A DNA stretch of 64,000 nt, taken from Gracilaria domingensis (Eukaryota > Rhodophyta > Florideophyceae > Gracilariales > Gracilariaceae). Numbering within the stretch: the first letter of the stretch is position 1; every line of letters begins with the position of its first letter. Positions 32,145-43,459 of the stretch are shown here, in pieces. Location: assembly GCA_022539475.1 (NCBI GenBank), contig VCMS01000329.1, positions 1-64,000 of the forward strand. The letters run 5' to 3'. The position numbers were made by a program, and so were the translations under genes. The notes under the pieces are model-generated. The model did no database searches. It was not told the origin of the DNA and worked only from the letters and a program-made list of their open reading frames with translations.

Positions 32145-32663
32145 CTCGCTTACCGGTGTGCTCTATTGTACTCGTGCCCGCCTTGCGGTTGGAAGAAAGA
32201 AGTCAGCAGCTCGGAAGAGCGGATGGAACCACGGTGCGGGGCTGAACGCAAACCCATCGCGGAGTGGATCGCGTAGTGCGAGAGATTCCTTCGATATCCA
32301 ACCAACTTGGTTTGCCATCAGCGCCATCGCTTGCACAAAATTCCATAACGAGACGTTCACCGGAACCATCGGTTGGGACTGAGGCAATGGAGCCATCGCA
32401 GAACCCGGGTGAGGGTGGTGCGATGCGCTCGCCTGACCCGGTGGGTGATGAGGAAACTGGTTCGGGTTCTTCGAAATCGTATCGGATGCTGTACTGTGAT
32501 CCAGTCTTGATGTCAGGGAACTCTGTTTGCCTGAGTGCATATCGCGCTTGCGAGGTATGGAAACCGTGAAGTCGGTACCGCTCATCGTCGTCACGTATTT
32601 ACCTATTCACGTTTGCGCAAAACGTCTGCCTCGAAGTCGTTCTCGGCTCCAAGGAGGGGGAGA

Positions 32664-32830
32664 TGTAGAGCAACGCATACCGCGTGATAATCGGGATGAT
32701 GCAACTCATAAAGTCAGGGATGAGTATAGGAGGATGCACTCCCAATGTATGAGTGGGACCCAATTTTGGAGGTTACTTTTGTACGGCTTTCCCACGTCTG
32801 TGTTCGCGTTTTGCTAGTTAGCAGCAAGGG
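32664..32830 (+). repeat. 3' LTR remnant of element 1 (right copy)
   Basis: TGTAGAGCAACG directly follows the polypurine tract aaggagggggaga (32,645-32,663). It ends at the same satellite junction as in the left arm. Confidence 0.7.
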
Positions 32831-35800
32831 GTTGATACAATGACTTCATCAAGCGCTGTTCACGAGAGAGTAACAACGTAAAGTCAGGAACAAAGAAAGC
32901 AGAGTTGACACCAAGATCGAAACAAGATACAATATTCATTAAACATATTCTTAAGAAGGCACGCTCAAGACCGCACAATTCATTATTTTGGTATGTCTCA
33001 TCCCATTAGAACCACGCTGCAAAGAATATTTGAGATTTCTCATATATCTGTGCATTGTTGTAATGAATCTATCAAGCGCTCTTCCCTACAGAGTGACGAA
33101 ATTATATCAGGAACGTAAAAAGCAGAGTTGAAGTACTCATCAGAAAAAGACACAATGTAGATTAGACGGATGCTGAAGAAGGCACGTAAAGGTCTGGCCT
33201 GTTTATGGTTTGGTATGTCATATCCCGTAGGAATCACGATGCAGAGATGTTTGAGGTTTATCATAAATTTGAACATTGCTACATTGAATCTATCAAGAGC
33301 TCTTCCCGACAACGTTAAATCAGGAACGTAAAAAGCAGAGTTGAAGAATTGATCGAAACAAGACACAATAATGATTAGACGGATGCTGAAGAAGACACGT
33401 ACGGATCTGGGCTGTTTATGATTTTGTATGTAATATCTTATAAGCCCCACGAGGTAAAGATGTTTGAGATTTATCATTAATCCGGGCATTGCTACAATGA
33501 GTCTATCAGGCGCTCTTTCTGAAACTGCAACAATGTGAATTCCGGATTGTAGGACGCAAAGTAATAGCACTGTTCCAAGCAGGACAAACTACCGATAAAG
33601 TGCGTTCTTATAGGAAAAAGTGCAAAAATGCGCTGTTTACTACTTTGTTAGCTTATGACGCAAAGACTCAGTATGGAACGATTGGTGAGAGGCGTCAGAA
33701 CTCTGGGCATTAGTACAATGAATGTATCAAAAGCCCTTCTCGAAAGAGTACCAACGTAAGGTCACGAATTTGTAGAGCAGAGTTGAAGCAAGCGCAGCAG
33801 GAGAGAATATTGATAAAACGGATGCTGATGAAGGGTAGACCAAGCGTTTGCTGCTCATTACGTTTGTAAGTCTCGGCTGAAAAGGCTCACGTTGCAACGA
33901 TAGGTAAGAGGTATCATAAACTCTGGCATTTCTACAATAAATCTCTCAAGTTCTCTTGCCTAAAGTGTGGTAACGTGAGATCAAAAATGGAGAAAGCAGA
34001 GTTGAAGCAATGATTCTAACAAGACACAATATTGATCAAAAGTTTTCTGAAGAAGGCATGTACAAGACTGGTCTGTCTACTGGATGGGTATTTCTTATCA
34101 CATAAGCCTCACGATGTAAGGAGAGGCAAAAGTTATCACAAATCTGGGCCTTGCTATAATCAATCTCCCAAGCTCTATTTCGGAAAGAGTAACGACATGA
34201 GGTCAGGTAGGCAGAGAACGGAGCTGAAGGAGTGAGCCAAACACGACAGAGAGCTCACAATACAAAGAGACATCAACGTTATCATAAATCTGGGGGTTAA
34301 TACAATGACTTTATCAAGCGCCCTTCTCGAGAGAGTGACAACGTGAAACCGGGAACAGAGAAAGAAGATTTAAGCTCATGATCGAAACAAAATACAATAT
34401 TCATTAAACACATTCTGAAGAAGGCACGTAGATGACAAGGCCATTTACTATCTGGGTATGTCGTATCCCATCGGAGCCACGATGCAAAGATATTTGAGAA
34501 TTATCATAAATCTGGGAATCGCTACAATGAATCTGTCAAGTGCTTTTCCCGAGAGAATGACAACGTCTTCTCAGGAACGTAAAACGCGGAGTTGAAGGGC
34601 TGATCGAAAAAAGATACAATATTGATTAGAAGGATGCTCAAGAAGGAACTTACGGATGTGAGCTGTTTATGGTTTGGTATGTCGTATCTCATAAGCCCCA
34701 CGAGCTAAAGATATTGGAGATTTATCATTAATCCGTACAACTCTGGACTGTTTATTCTTTTCGAAATGTCGTACTCCACAAGCCCCACGATGCAAAGATT
34801 TTTGAGATTTATCATAATTCTGGACATTGCTACAATGAGTCTATCAAGCGATCTTCCCAAGAGCGTGATAAACGTACATCAGGAACGTAAAAGGTAGCGT
34901 TGAAGGGTTGAACCATTGAAGCATTGATCGAAAAAAGATAAAATATTGATTAGACGGAAGCTGAAGAAGGCACGCACAGGTCTGAGATGTTTATTCTTTT
35001 TATAATGTCTTATCCAATAAGCTTTAGGATGCAAACATATTTGAGATTTATCGTAAATCTGGGCATTGCTACAATGAATCTATCAAGCGCACTTTCGGCA
35101 ACGGCAGCAATAGAAATTCCGAACTGTAGAAAGCAGAGTAAAAGCAGTGTTTCAAGCAGGACACATCACCGATAAAGTCGTTGTTCATTGTTTTTATTAT
35201 GTCGTACCCCATAGGCTCTGCGATGCAAACATATTTGAGATTTATCATAAATCTGGGCATTGCTACAATGAATCTATCAAGCACCCTTTCCTAAAATGTA
35301 GCAATGGGAATTCCGGAACCTAGAGAGCAGAGTAACAGCAGTGTTCTAAGCAGGAAACATCACTGATAAAGTCCGGGATTATTTTTTTTATTTTGTCGTA
35401 TTCCATAAGCCCTGCGATGCAAACATACTTGAGATTTATCATAAATCTAGGCATTGCTACAATGAATATATAAAGCGCCCTTTCCGAAACTGCAGCAATC
35501 AGAATTCCGGATTGTAAAGAGCAGAGTAACAGCAGTGTTACAAGCAGAACACACCACCGATAAAATCCGTTTTACGAGAGGAAAGGACAAGAATGCGCTG
35601 TTAACATATACATAAGATTTATATCATTGTTTTTATCATCTCGTATGTTATAAGCTCTTCGATTCAAACAGATTTGAGATTCATCATAAATCAGGGCATT
35701 GCTACAATGAATCCGGAAATCCACTTCCGAAACTGCAGCAATGGGAATTCCGGAAGGTAGGGAGCAGAGTAAGGACAGTGTTCCAAGCTGGACACACTAC

Positions 35801-36999
35801 CGATTAAGTGCCTGTTTATTGTTTTCATTATGTCGTATCCTATAAGCTCTGCGATGCAAAGTTTTTATTATGTCGTACCTCATAAGCTCTGCGATGCAAA
35901 CATATTTCAGATTTATCATGAATCAGGGCATTGCTACAATGAATCCGGAAATCCCCCTACCTGAAACTGCAGCAATGGGAATTCCGGAAGGTAGAGAGCA
36001 GAGTAAGAGCAGTGTTCCAAGCTGGACACACTACCGATAATGTCCGTGTTTATTGTTTTTATTATGTCGTACCTCATAGGCTCTGCGATGCAAACATGTT
36101 TGAAATTTATCATAAATCTAGGCATTGCTACAATGAATCTATAAAGCGCCCTTTCCGAAACTGCAACAATCAGAATTCCGGATTGTAAAGAGCAGAGTAA
36201 CAGCAGTGTTACAAGCAGAACACACCACCGATAAAGTCCGTTTTAAGAGAGGAAAGGACAAGAATTCGCTGTTAACATATTTGAGATTTATCATAAATCT
36301 GGGCATTGCTACAATGAATCTATCAAGCGCCCTTACCGAAAATGTAGCAATGGGAATTCCGGAATCTAGAGAGCAGAGTAACAGCAGTGTTCTATGCAGG
36401 AAACACCAGCGATGAAGTACAGGATTATTTTCTCTATTTCGTCGTATCCCATAAGCTCTGCGATGCAAACATGTTTGAGATTTATCATAAATCTAGGCAT
36501 TGCTACAATGAATCTATAAAGCGCCCTTTCCGAAACTGCAGCAATCAGAATTCCGGATTGTAAGGAGCAGAGTAACAGCAGTGTTACAAGCAGAACACAC
36601 CACCGATAAAGTCCGTTTTAAGAGAGGAAAGGACAAGAATTCGCTGTTAACATATTTGAGATTTATCATAAATCTGGGCATTGCTACAATGAATCTATCA
36701 AGCGCCCTTACCGAAAATGTAGCAATGGGAATTCCGGAATCTAGAGAGCAGAGTAACAGCAGTGTTCTATGCAGGAAACACCAGCGATGAAGTACAGGAT
36801 TATTTTCTCTATTTCGTCGTATCCCATAAGCTCTGCGATGCAAACATGTTTGAGATTTATCATAAATCTAGGCATTGCTACAATGAATCTACAAAGCGCC
36901 CTTTCCGAAACTGCAGCAATCAGAATTCCGGATTGTAAGGAGCAGAGTAATAGCAGTGTTACAAGCAGAACACACCACCGATAAAGTCCGTTTTAAGAG
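32831..36999. repeat. satellite array, right arm
   Basis: The mirror of 1,620-5,788, with the same 375 bp dimer and dyads in inverted orientation. Two base differences from the left array were seen by eye (36,166 and ~35,961). Confidence 0.9.
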
Positions 37000-37868
37000 A
37001 GGAAAGGACAAGAATGCGCAGTTAACTTATACATAAGAGTTATATTACAAATGTGGGAATTTCTATAATGAACTGTCAGACACCATTTAGAAAGAAGCTA
37101 AGACGCGCACTGACAGCAGTGGTGGCAACTAAATTTGATGCTATTGGCTTGCATGCGAATGAAGGCGAGTAAGAAAATAGGCTGGATATTACTTTGATAC
37201 GTCTTGGCGCAATGGCTCGAAGATTTATAGAAACAGAATGCTTATAATAAAACTGAGCAATTCTACAATGAATATATGACGAACTCTGAAACTATACCCC
37301 ACCCTATTCTAGAAATATTGTTTTCTCAGAAACCCTTCGTGTCACCCGAAATCTGTGTTAATCTGTGTGGGTGTGTGTGTGTATGTAATCTGAAAGCCTC
37401 ATGAATGACATAAATCCATGAATACCTGAATCCGTCAGGGATGGAAAGATTTCTAATAAAACCCAGGAGTATAGTGGGAGGCTTGAATCTGATGAATGAC
37501 ACTTGCTACAGTGCGCGATGGGATTGCTAGAGAGGGCGTTGGAATACGATGAAAGACGCTCTTGGCAGAGCAACTCTGAGAGAAGGGCTTTTAGAGAAAC
37601 CAGAAGTTTAAAGAGAATGGATGCTCAGAAGATTTAGGTTTAGGGTTCTCAGGTACTTTTGGTTTAGGGTTCTCAGGTACTTGTAGAATGAAAGGATTCA
37701 GGGACTTGGAAATGTCATGGATTCATGGATTAAACAGAGTAGAAATGACAATGTATCCTGAATCCTAAATCTGTGAAAAACAAGAATCCAGAAGCGTGTA
37801 TCTGAAAAGTCCGGGCCTGAATCCGCCCTGTATAGTTATTGTAACCCCATGTCAGGTTCAGATCGGTG

Positions 37869-38950
37869 ATTATTACAAAAGAAGGAAGGAAAACATCCAC
37901 AAAAGTTCTCTGTCAAGAAGGATCGACAGTCTGTGGAGTTGCATCTTGGATGGTTGTCCGCATATTGTCAGGGGATCACGTTTTCGAGCATCGATTTGTA
38001 CAAGAAAGAGGGAAAAATGCTTCAACATCAATGGAACGACGATTTGGAATGGAGCGCAGCACAGTTCTTCGATGCGATGAGGAGCACACCATCCGCATGT
38101 TTAGAATTGCCAGTTATGGTACTGCTCTCGTTTCTCATGCACGCCGTGATTTTCAAGACCGACAAGGCGGAGCCCGACACGGAGCGTACGATCGCCGTGC
38201 TTAAAACAGCGTTGTCGCCTTGGACATCTGAATTGTCCAATGCTGTCACGCTTTTCAGGTCTTGAGAATCCATTTTCCCTGCCAGATATGTGTATATCAG
38301 CGATTTGCGATACATAACTATGCGGGCATGGGACACAGAAATCGGAGGAGAAAACGTAAAAGTTCCCGAAGGTGATGTGGTTTATGAACGACACATAGAT
38401 TGGGTGAAAACCGCCCAAGATTTGGGTGATGGTCCGCTCCCGGGTTACCTGCGGGAAACCGCTCGTATTTAAAACCAATGTCGGCTGTTCTTATCAGTCG
38501 ACGCAGACAGAGCAAGGACGGAAAGTGATATATTAAAGTCCTTCATATGCTACAAAGACAAACAGTATCGTACAGTGCAGATACGCGACAGTCATCTGCA
38601 AACCATAATCGCAGGATTATGGGAACAGTGCTCGGAGCTGGCCCAGCGGGTCGCGGTAAGCATACGAGAGCAAGTAGATCGCTCCGAGGACTCCATCGAA
38701 ACAGTTCTGGAGACGACGATCGCTGAACTTGTCTCCAGCGCGAAGGTGGTTTGCGAATTTTTCCTAAACCGCAAAACTGCCTTCTGGGAAAGACACGAAG
38801 CCATGTGAGGATTCCTTGCGCACGGAGTGTTGGAAGATGATGGAAACTGTGAGAAACCGGGAAACCCCTCAGGCTATGAACGTTCTATCGCGGGCTCTGA
38901 GAGCACCTCGATTTCCAAAATAACGTCTCAGGGAGGGGACAGGACGTAGT
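37869..38950 (+). pseudogene. unknown gene with three in-frame stops, cut at the inverted-repeat edge
   Basis: A single frame stays coding-like for about 1.08 kb from just outside the inverted-repeat edge. It is broken only by TGA (38,263-38,265), TAA (38,470-38,472) and TGA (38,806-38,808). Readable pieces include MLQHQWNDDLEWSAAQFF, LELPVMVLLSFLMHAV (hydrophobic), AWDTEIGGENVKVPEGD and an acidic helix-like stretch VDRSEDSIETVLETTIAEL. I do not recognise the family. The frame opens only ~20 bp from the breakpoint, so the 5' end may have been removed by the rearrangement. It may be a recent pseudogene. Introns removing the stops are possible, but no clear splice pairs were seen. Confidence 0.5.
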
Positions 38951-39098
38951 AAAACATTTGGATTCGTGGTTAACGAGCTTCAATTACTTGCAAGATTGTA
39001 ATCAACCTCGCAATCCGTTGGTCTATTCCAGAAAAGCTATGGCTTTCTTCACCCCGTACTTTCTGTTGCCATTGTATGGTGTGATGGAGGTCCAAGAA

Positions 39099-40273
39099 CT
39101 AGTAACAAAGACCAGCAATGTGCAACATCCGTTTGAAGTAAACAATTGGCATTTTCCACCTCCATATGTGCATATATCGGTCGAGAGTCCGGTCCATATC
39201 CTCTGTGTTTGTCTCCATGCCACCCAAAAGCACATAGACGTCGAGAAGCGGGTTGCCCAGAAATGCCGATCCCCAATCAAAGATACGGTAGGTCGGTGGC
39301 GAACTTGGCGGGTTTTGTTGCTTCGCAATGTTGCCAAGGTGAATATCTCCATGTACTAAAGTGATTGGGAGATTTTCGTAGTCCAGTTCCTGAAATAGCC
39401 GTCTAATTGACCAGACGTGTTGGGCAAAAACATCTTCAAATGTCTTTTCGTAGTATTGCGAACCTGGATATCGCAAGACTTTCTCCACGTTGGCTATTGT
39501 CCACTCCATGCTGAAAGACTTCATGCCAGATTCCATAAGATCTTCAAAGTGCGACATTGAATACGATGCATCCGTGCCAGCCTTGTTAGCAGCAGAACGG
39601 GGTCCGGTGAAAAATTCGTACTTCCGGACCTGTACTGCACGAAGGACTTCCAGTTGTCGCTGGTCGCAACTACCTCTGGAACGAAATCCTTTGCGAAGGT
39701 CGATATCTTGTATGTAACAAGTGCTTCTCGAGAATCCTGCACGCAAGTCTTGACGAAGAATCGTTGCTTCAGATTCTTGGCATTGTTCGTAGGCACTCCT
39801 TCCGCACCAGCGTCGACTACGAGAATCGAAGAACTTTCTGTATTCCGCGCGACGCCAATTTCTAATTGATCGTACCGCTGTGATGCCAATACATCAAAAA
39901 CCCTTTTTTTTGCGCAACGAAACCATCCAAATGTTCTCCACACGGGATAGTACAGGTCTGCTCGAGTAGATGTTTGCGTGTGGAAAACGTCCAGTAGTAT
40001 CTGCATGGTTTGAACATGAGACTTAACTGGCTTCCATGCGAAGTTGCATACGTCTTTCTCCGAGATCCATGTCTTTCTGTCGGCCTCGTTCGAGTTGACG
40101 ATGCGGTCGAAATCAAACAAGAGTATCAGTTCTTCATTCCCATGATCATTTGTTTGAAGCCTCCTTAACGAGCTGAGAATTGTGCCCTCTACTCCGAATT
40201 CCTTCTCGACCATTTTAGTAAAAGCACCACAATCGAACTCCCATCCGCAAATTGCCGATGTCGACGGCGTCAC
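39099..40273 (-). pseudogene. APH/choline-kinase-like phosphotransferase, frameshifted
   Basis: Two overlapping minus-strand frames join into one protein of about 390 residues. The first (40,273 to about 39,560) holds an N-lobe: RFFVKTC with a candidate ATP-binding Lys, then FVPEVVATSDNWKSFVQYR, a hinge-like segment. The second (to 39,099) holds the C-lobe with the catalytic loop LVHGDIHLGNIA (Brenner-type HGDxHxxN) and the metal-binding FDWGSAF. These are hallmarks of the APH family of small-molecule kinases. Substrate cannot be inferred: the family includes aminoglycoside, choline, homoserine and fructosamine kinases. The frame changes near 39,560-39,600, so it is a pseudogene or a one-base sequence error. 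No resistance function is implied. Confidence 0.8.
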
Positions 40274-41298
40274 CGCAGGAAGTACTAGCTCCCCCGATAT
40301 TTAACGTAGAGCAAGGAGCTTCTGCATATCAGGGCTGTACATAATAAAGTAGTACGTATCTCTCTCCATCGAATTCAGAGAACCGGACGAGATATCCGAC
40401 TCACTCATATCTGAATGATCAAATCTTTGTCTCGCAGACAGACGAAACGTGAGACCTCAGCGCAAGTCACAAGGACTTCCTGGAGCCCTGAATTATCCAG
40501 CTGATAAAGGCAATTCTAAGTAGATTGGGCTGCGCCCGCGAATCCGCTGGAGCAAACACAATCTCACCTTTAGATCCCGTTTCACCCCTCACACCTGCGT
40601 TTAACAACACTGCTATGTTTCGGAAGGAGCGAATATACTCGTAATACGATGGGGATAGGACTCTTCTTGACTTTGTTTCCGCAGGGCAAATGACGGGACC
40701 ATGCGGGGACATGATGATGATGATGATCGCTTTAATTTAGAGCGGTCTACACTGAGAAAGAGAAACGCACAAATTGCACACGTGTGCAAAAAAACTTCAA
40801 ATAAAATCTACGTCCTGGATAGTAAATTAAAAACAAATCTGATAGAACGATAGTCAAGTGTCTCGTTCATGGGGTCGCTCAAATAGCGACCCCAATATTG
40901 TGGACATGCAACACTTTGCAAAATTGTCTTCGTCCCAGTATAGACACCTTAGGGGACGTGAAAGCGCCTGTGATTTACTGTTGGTTGCCGCGTGTTCTGT
41001 AAAATTGTATGATACGTTCAATACAAGGAGGCATTGTTTATCGTACCTCGAAATTTCATGTTTTGAAAATCTGGAAACATAGCGACTTGATGATGCATCA
41101 TCGACGGACAGGTCAAGCCTTTGTAATCCTCACAAGTCTGGACCCCTTCGGATGCGTGCGTGAGCAGCTCCCTCTTTCTCTTTCTTCTACTCGGAAAGGG
41201 TTCGGAAAAACTTTGGGGCGATATTGGCTTTCCTTTCGTAGTTTGTCAGCAGTTCTCGCTATCTCTCTTCTATTCATACCCTCTCCTCTGCCAACCTG
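40274..41298. other. mostly non-coding, with a weak ORF and two small motifs
   Basis: A minus-strand ORF of 81 codons (40,467-40,712) has plausible codon content but no known domain. A short (ATG)n run lies near 40,712-40,727. A perfect 9 bp stem with a 5 nt loop (ggggtcgct / agcgacccc) lies at 40,871-40,893. Confidence 0.4.
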
Positions 41299-42136
41299 AT
41301 GGGAAAAGTTTGCGAGCTGTGTTCCGCGGAAGAACACAGAGTACGCCGATGTATTCGATTTCCCGAACAGCTTTGCAGCCAATGCTCGAAACGATATCGC
41401 TCAAAAAAATACCAGTTTATCTGATAGAAGGTAAGGTTTCGTGTAAACCGTTCGAAGGGGGTATTCAACATGACGTTGCCGGATTCAATCGGTACAAAAA
41501 TGGAAAGCTTAACTACAGCTCGCGAGTACTTGAGCCATCGGCGCAAGGAGAGCGAGAAGGTTTAGAAGCAGATGGCCTTCCCAGGCGGAACTATCTGTCA
41601 TTAGCTTTTCAATCCGATTCCTATATGTGCCAATTTTTTCTTAGTACTCCAATATCTTTTCAATGGCAATTACATGTCAAATTTTTTGGCTTGCTATCTC
41701 TCAATAGAAATTCAATATGTTACCGTTTTCTTCAATTAACAGAGTTCCTAAAGGATTCTTCTTGAAACGTGAATGAAATATTAATGACAAAAGCACTCAA
41801 GTATTTCCGCTTTAGCTTTCTCTAACCGAAGAGCTGAAGCGCAAGGAACAATTGGTCTTCAAACTCTCAAAAAAAATGGAGGAGATGCGCAAAGAATCAG
41901 AAATGGCCTGTGCTCTACGAGGGGTGATAACACATAAGAAAAAGGAAGAAGCAAAGCTCATAGAACAGGTTAAAGCTTTACAAAACAAGAACAAGAATCT
42001 CATAGGAAAGTTTGAAGCACTAGTAAACGAGAACTCGTGTCTCAAGGCCCAGAAGCGACGAACCTTGGACTTGCTTTCCACGATCGTTCCAGATGTTGCT
42101 TTGTTAAGCGATCTCCGCCAGCAAAATAGTGGCTGA
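41299..42136 (+). pseudogene. GATA-type zinc finger plus coiled-coil gene, split by a MITE
   Basis: An ATG at 41,299 opens MGKVCELCSAEEHRVRRC, and LCSQCSKRYRSKK follows. Cys spacing is C-x2-C-x17-C-x2-C, as in GATA-type DNA-binding fingers. A run of seven A (41,403-41,409) then shifts the frame, and the open frame goes on from IPVYLIEGKVS to EREGLEADGL at 41,579. The 236 bp MITE plus one 3 bp target copy follow. Removing those 239 bp restores the frame, which continues SLTEELKRKEQLVFKLSKKMEEM. That enters a ~90-residue coiled coil ending at 42,136. A zinc finger plus coiled coil suggests a transcription factor, which is inference. The A-run shift could be a base-calling error. Confidence 0.55.
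41580..41815. mobile_element. MITE copy 1 (236 bp, 3 bp target duplication)
   Basis: It starts cccaggcggaa and ends ttccgctttag, a partly decayed inverted repeat of the start. It is flanked by direct CTT (41,577-41,579 and 41,816-41,818). It aligns without gaps to copy 2 at about 94% identity and has no coding capacity. It interrupts a zinc-finger/coiled-coil reading frame. Confidence 0.85.
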
Positions 42137-42372
42137 CCGTGTCTCTTTCTAGTAGCCTTGCATTCGTCCTCAAGCTCCATCCGTAAACCAGCCCGTCCAT
42201 CGTTCCAATTACCAGCAGGTCTCCCTCTACACTGAAAGCTAAAGAGAAAACTCGTCGTGCATTTTCATCATGCTATATCTGCTTGCAATCTAGCACTTCA
42301 CCACCCTCATTCACTCTCCACACACGCACGGCGCAATCCTCTATACGAGTGCGGCTGCGCAAGTCTCAGACG
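42137..42372 (-). pseudogene. WD40-repeat fragment
   Basis: One minus-strand frame reads EDCAVRVWRVNEGGEVLD, a TAG at 42,273-42,275, then ARRVFSLAFSVEGDLLVIG and TMDGLVYGWSLRTN. The VRVW and VYGWSL strands with FSLAFSVEGDLLVIGTMDG between them are typical of one WD40 blade. Only about 1.5 blades remain. It abuts a fragment of an unrelated enzyme upstream, so it is a relic. Confidence 0.55.
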
Positions 42373-42805
42373 CGAATCAAGCGGCAGCATAACAGTCTTG
42401 TTACCAGCGTGACGCGCGGCCTCGCGCAAGGCCAGCACGGAGTTGTGGTTGTCGGCGGCCAGGTACAAGGTGGAGCACGAGAAAAACGGAAACGTCTGTG
42501 CTACCAGATGAATGGCAGCAGACGCGTTGGCGGTGAAAATAACTTCATGTTAGCGCACGTTCCATGGCGGCAGTGGCGTGCTCAGAGGGCAGGGAGGATG
42601 AGTGAGGGTTGGCGTACACATGAGTTGAAAGCAGCTCGGCATGCTTGAGCGGGGGGATGCGCGGAACCGGACAGGTGCCGGTGTGATCCAAGTACACGAC
42701 TTTAGAGCGGTCAAGCTGCGCAAAGGTTTTGCACCGGAAGCCTGAGAAGGACTCGTTCATGGAGGAGGAAGACGGCAAAAGAAATCCAAGCGACGAAAGC
42801 GGCAT
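42373..42805 (-). pseudogene. MOCOS-like class V aminotransferase-fold fragment
   Basis: The minus strand from 42,805 encodes SKVVYLDHTGTCPVP, then STHVYANPHSSSLPSEHAT. After a one-base frame change near 42,547 it continues EVIFTANASAAIHLVAQTF and LYLAADNHNSVLALREAA. The order YLDHxG, YxNPHS, ExVIFTxxxxxAxxLV and DNHxSVxxxR matches the N-terminal PLP-dependent desulfurase domain of molybdenum cofactor sulfurases. The Schiff-base Lys region and the C-terminal MOSC domain are missing. It breaks off near 42,380, where WD40 sequence begins. Confidence 0.65.
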
Positions 42806-42986
42806 AAAAGAAAAAGCGACGAGTAGTACAGTAGTAAAGTGCGAAGCATGCGGCGCAGCGCACCCGAGGCGACGGATGCGCTCGCGCGAGCGCCTTTATG
42901 CGCAGAAGCGAACGTTGGCGCACAGCGCCGCGGCAAGACGCACTTCGCGCCGCGCTAAGCTCCTCTCTGTGTCGTCACTCGTTTCT

Positions 42987-43459
42987 TCAAACGATTCTCG
43001 TCATGGTTGCCGCACGTTCTTGTGCTTGATTCTCTTGGCGCTCCAACGCACGAACTAAGTGTTCAATTCGCTTAGCTTCAGCCTTTCTTCGTTCTTTCTC
43101 CCTCCTTTCGGACTCCAAATCGCGCTTCACTTGTTCGAGTTCCTCTACCCGTTCCATAATATCTTTCACCTTCTTTACAGCATTGCCCATTCTTCGCTCC
43201 TCTTCACGGATCTGGTTTATCAAGTCCTGCTCTTTTGCTCTTGCGCAGATAAACTCTCCGCGAAGAAGCGGCCCGATTGATTTGCAAACGAATTTTCCAT
43301 GCAGAGATTCCGCACATTCCTGTCATATCGAGAATTGATCACACCTATCTGTGCTTTAGGGGTATACCAAGCGACTACGCTATCCTCCCATTTCAATCCA
43401 TCGATGCTACGCTGTGTCGCAGGTCTCTCCATACCGGTATGGAGGGAGCTGCGACACAT
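42987..43459 (-). pseudogene. unknown gene with C-terminal coiled coil, frameshifted
   Basis: A minus-strand frame from 43,459 (WYTPKAQIGVINSRYDR, then NLCMENSFANQSGRFF) stops at 43,220. The adjoining frame (EQDLINQIREEERRMGN) carries a strong heptad-rich coiled coil to 42,987 (VEELEQVKRDLESERREKE, AEAKRIEHLVRALERQ). The two fit end to end, so a one-base change near 43,240 is likely. I cannot name the family. Confidence 0.45.

Larger units (their letters stand above)
23011..32830 (+). mobile_element. element 1, right copy (inverted)
   Basis: The mirror image of 5,789-15,267: LTR about 23,011-24,060 (error-rich), gag about 24,100-26,950 (error-rich), then clean protease-RT, RNase H, integrase, chromodomain and 3' LTR remnant. 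It shares all pol lesions of the left copy, so both descend from one already broken element. Confidence 0.9.
22492..37847. repeat. right arm of giant inverted duplication
   Basis: Reverse complement of 772-15,760. From 37,847 inward to about 27,030 it matches base for base apart from rare substitutions. Between 27,030 and 26,144 it has lost five single bases relative to the left arm (near 27,029, 26,951, 26,676, 26,434 and 26,420). From about 26,000 to the gap it has a one-base indel or substitution every few to tens of bases. It also has a net excess of a few hundred bases. The change is gradual toward the gap. Confidence 0.95.

Noticed and set aside
39099-40273. Acquired bacterial antibiotic-resistance gene
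   Set aside because: The APH fold is widespread in eukaryotes. Nothing in the sequence points to a resistance subfamily or to bacterial context.
40871-40893. Rho-independent-type terminator
   Set aside because: The 9 bp stem has no following T run and the context is eukaryotic. It is recorded only as a small hairpin.
41160-41765. A single 201-codon gene running through MITE copy 1
   Set aside because: Its last ~60 codons lie inside the MITE, which recurs elsewhere with the same sequence. The flanking frame is restored only when the MITE is removed.
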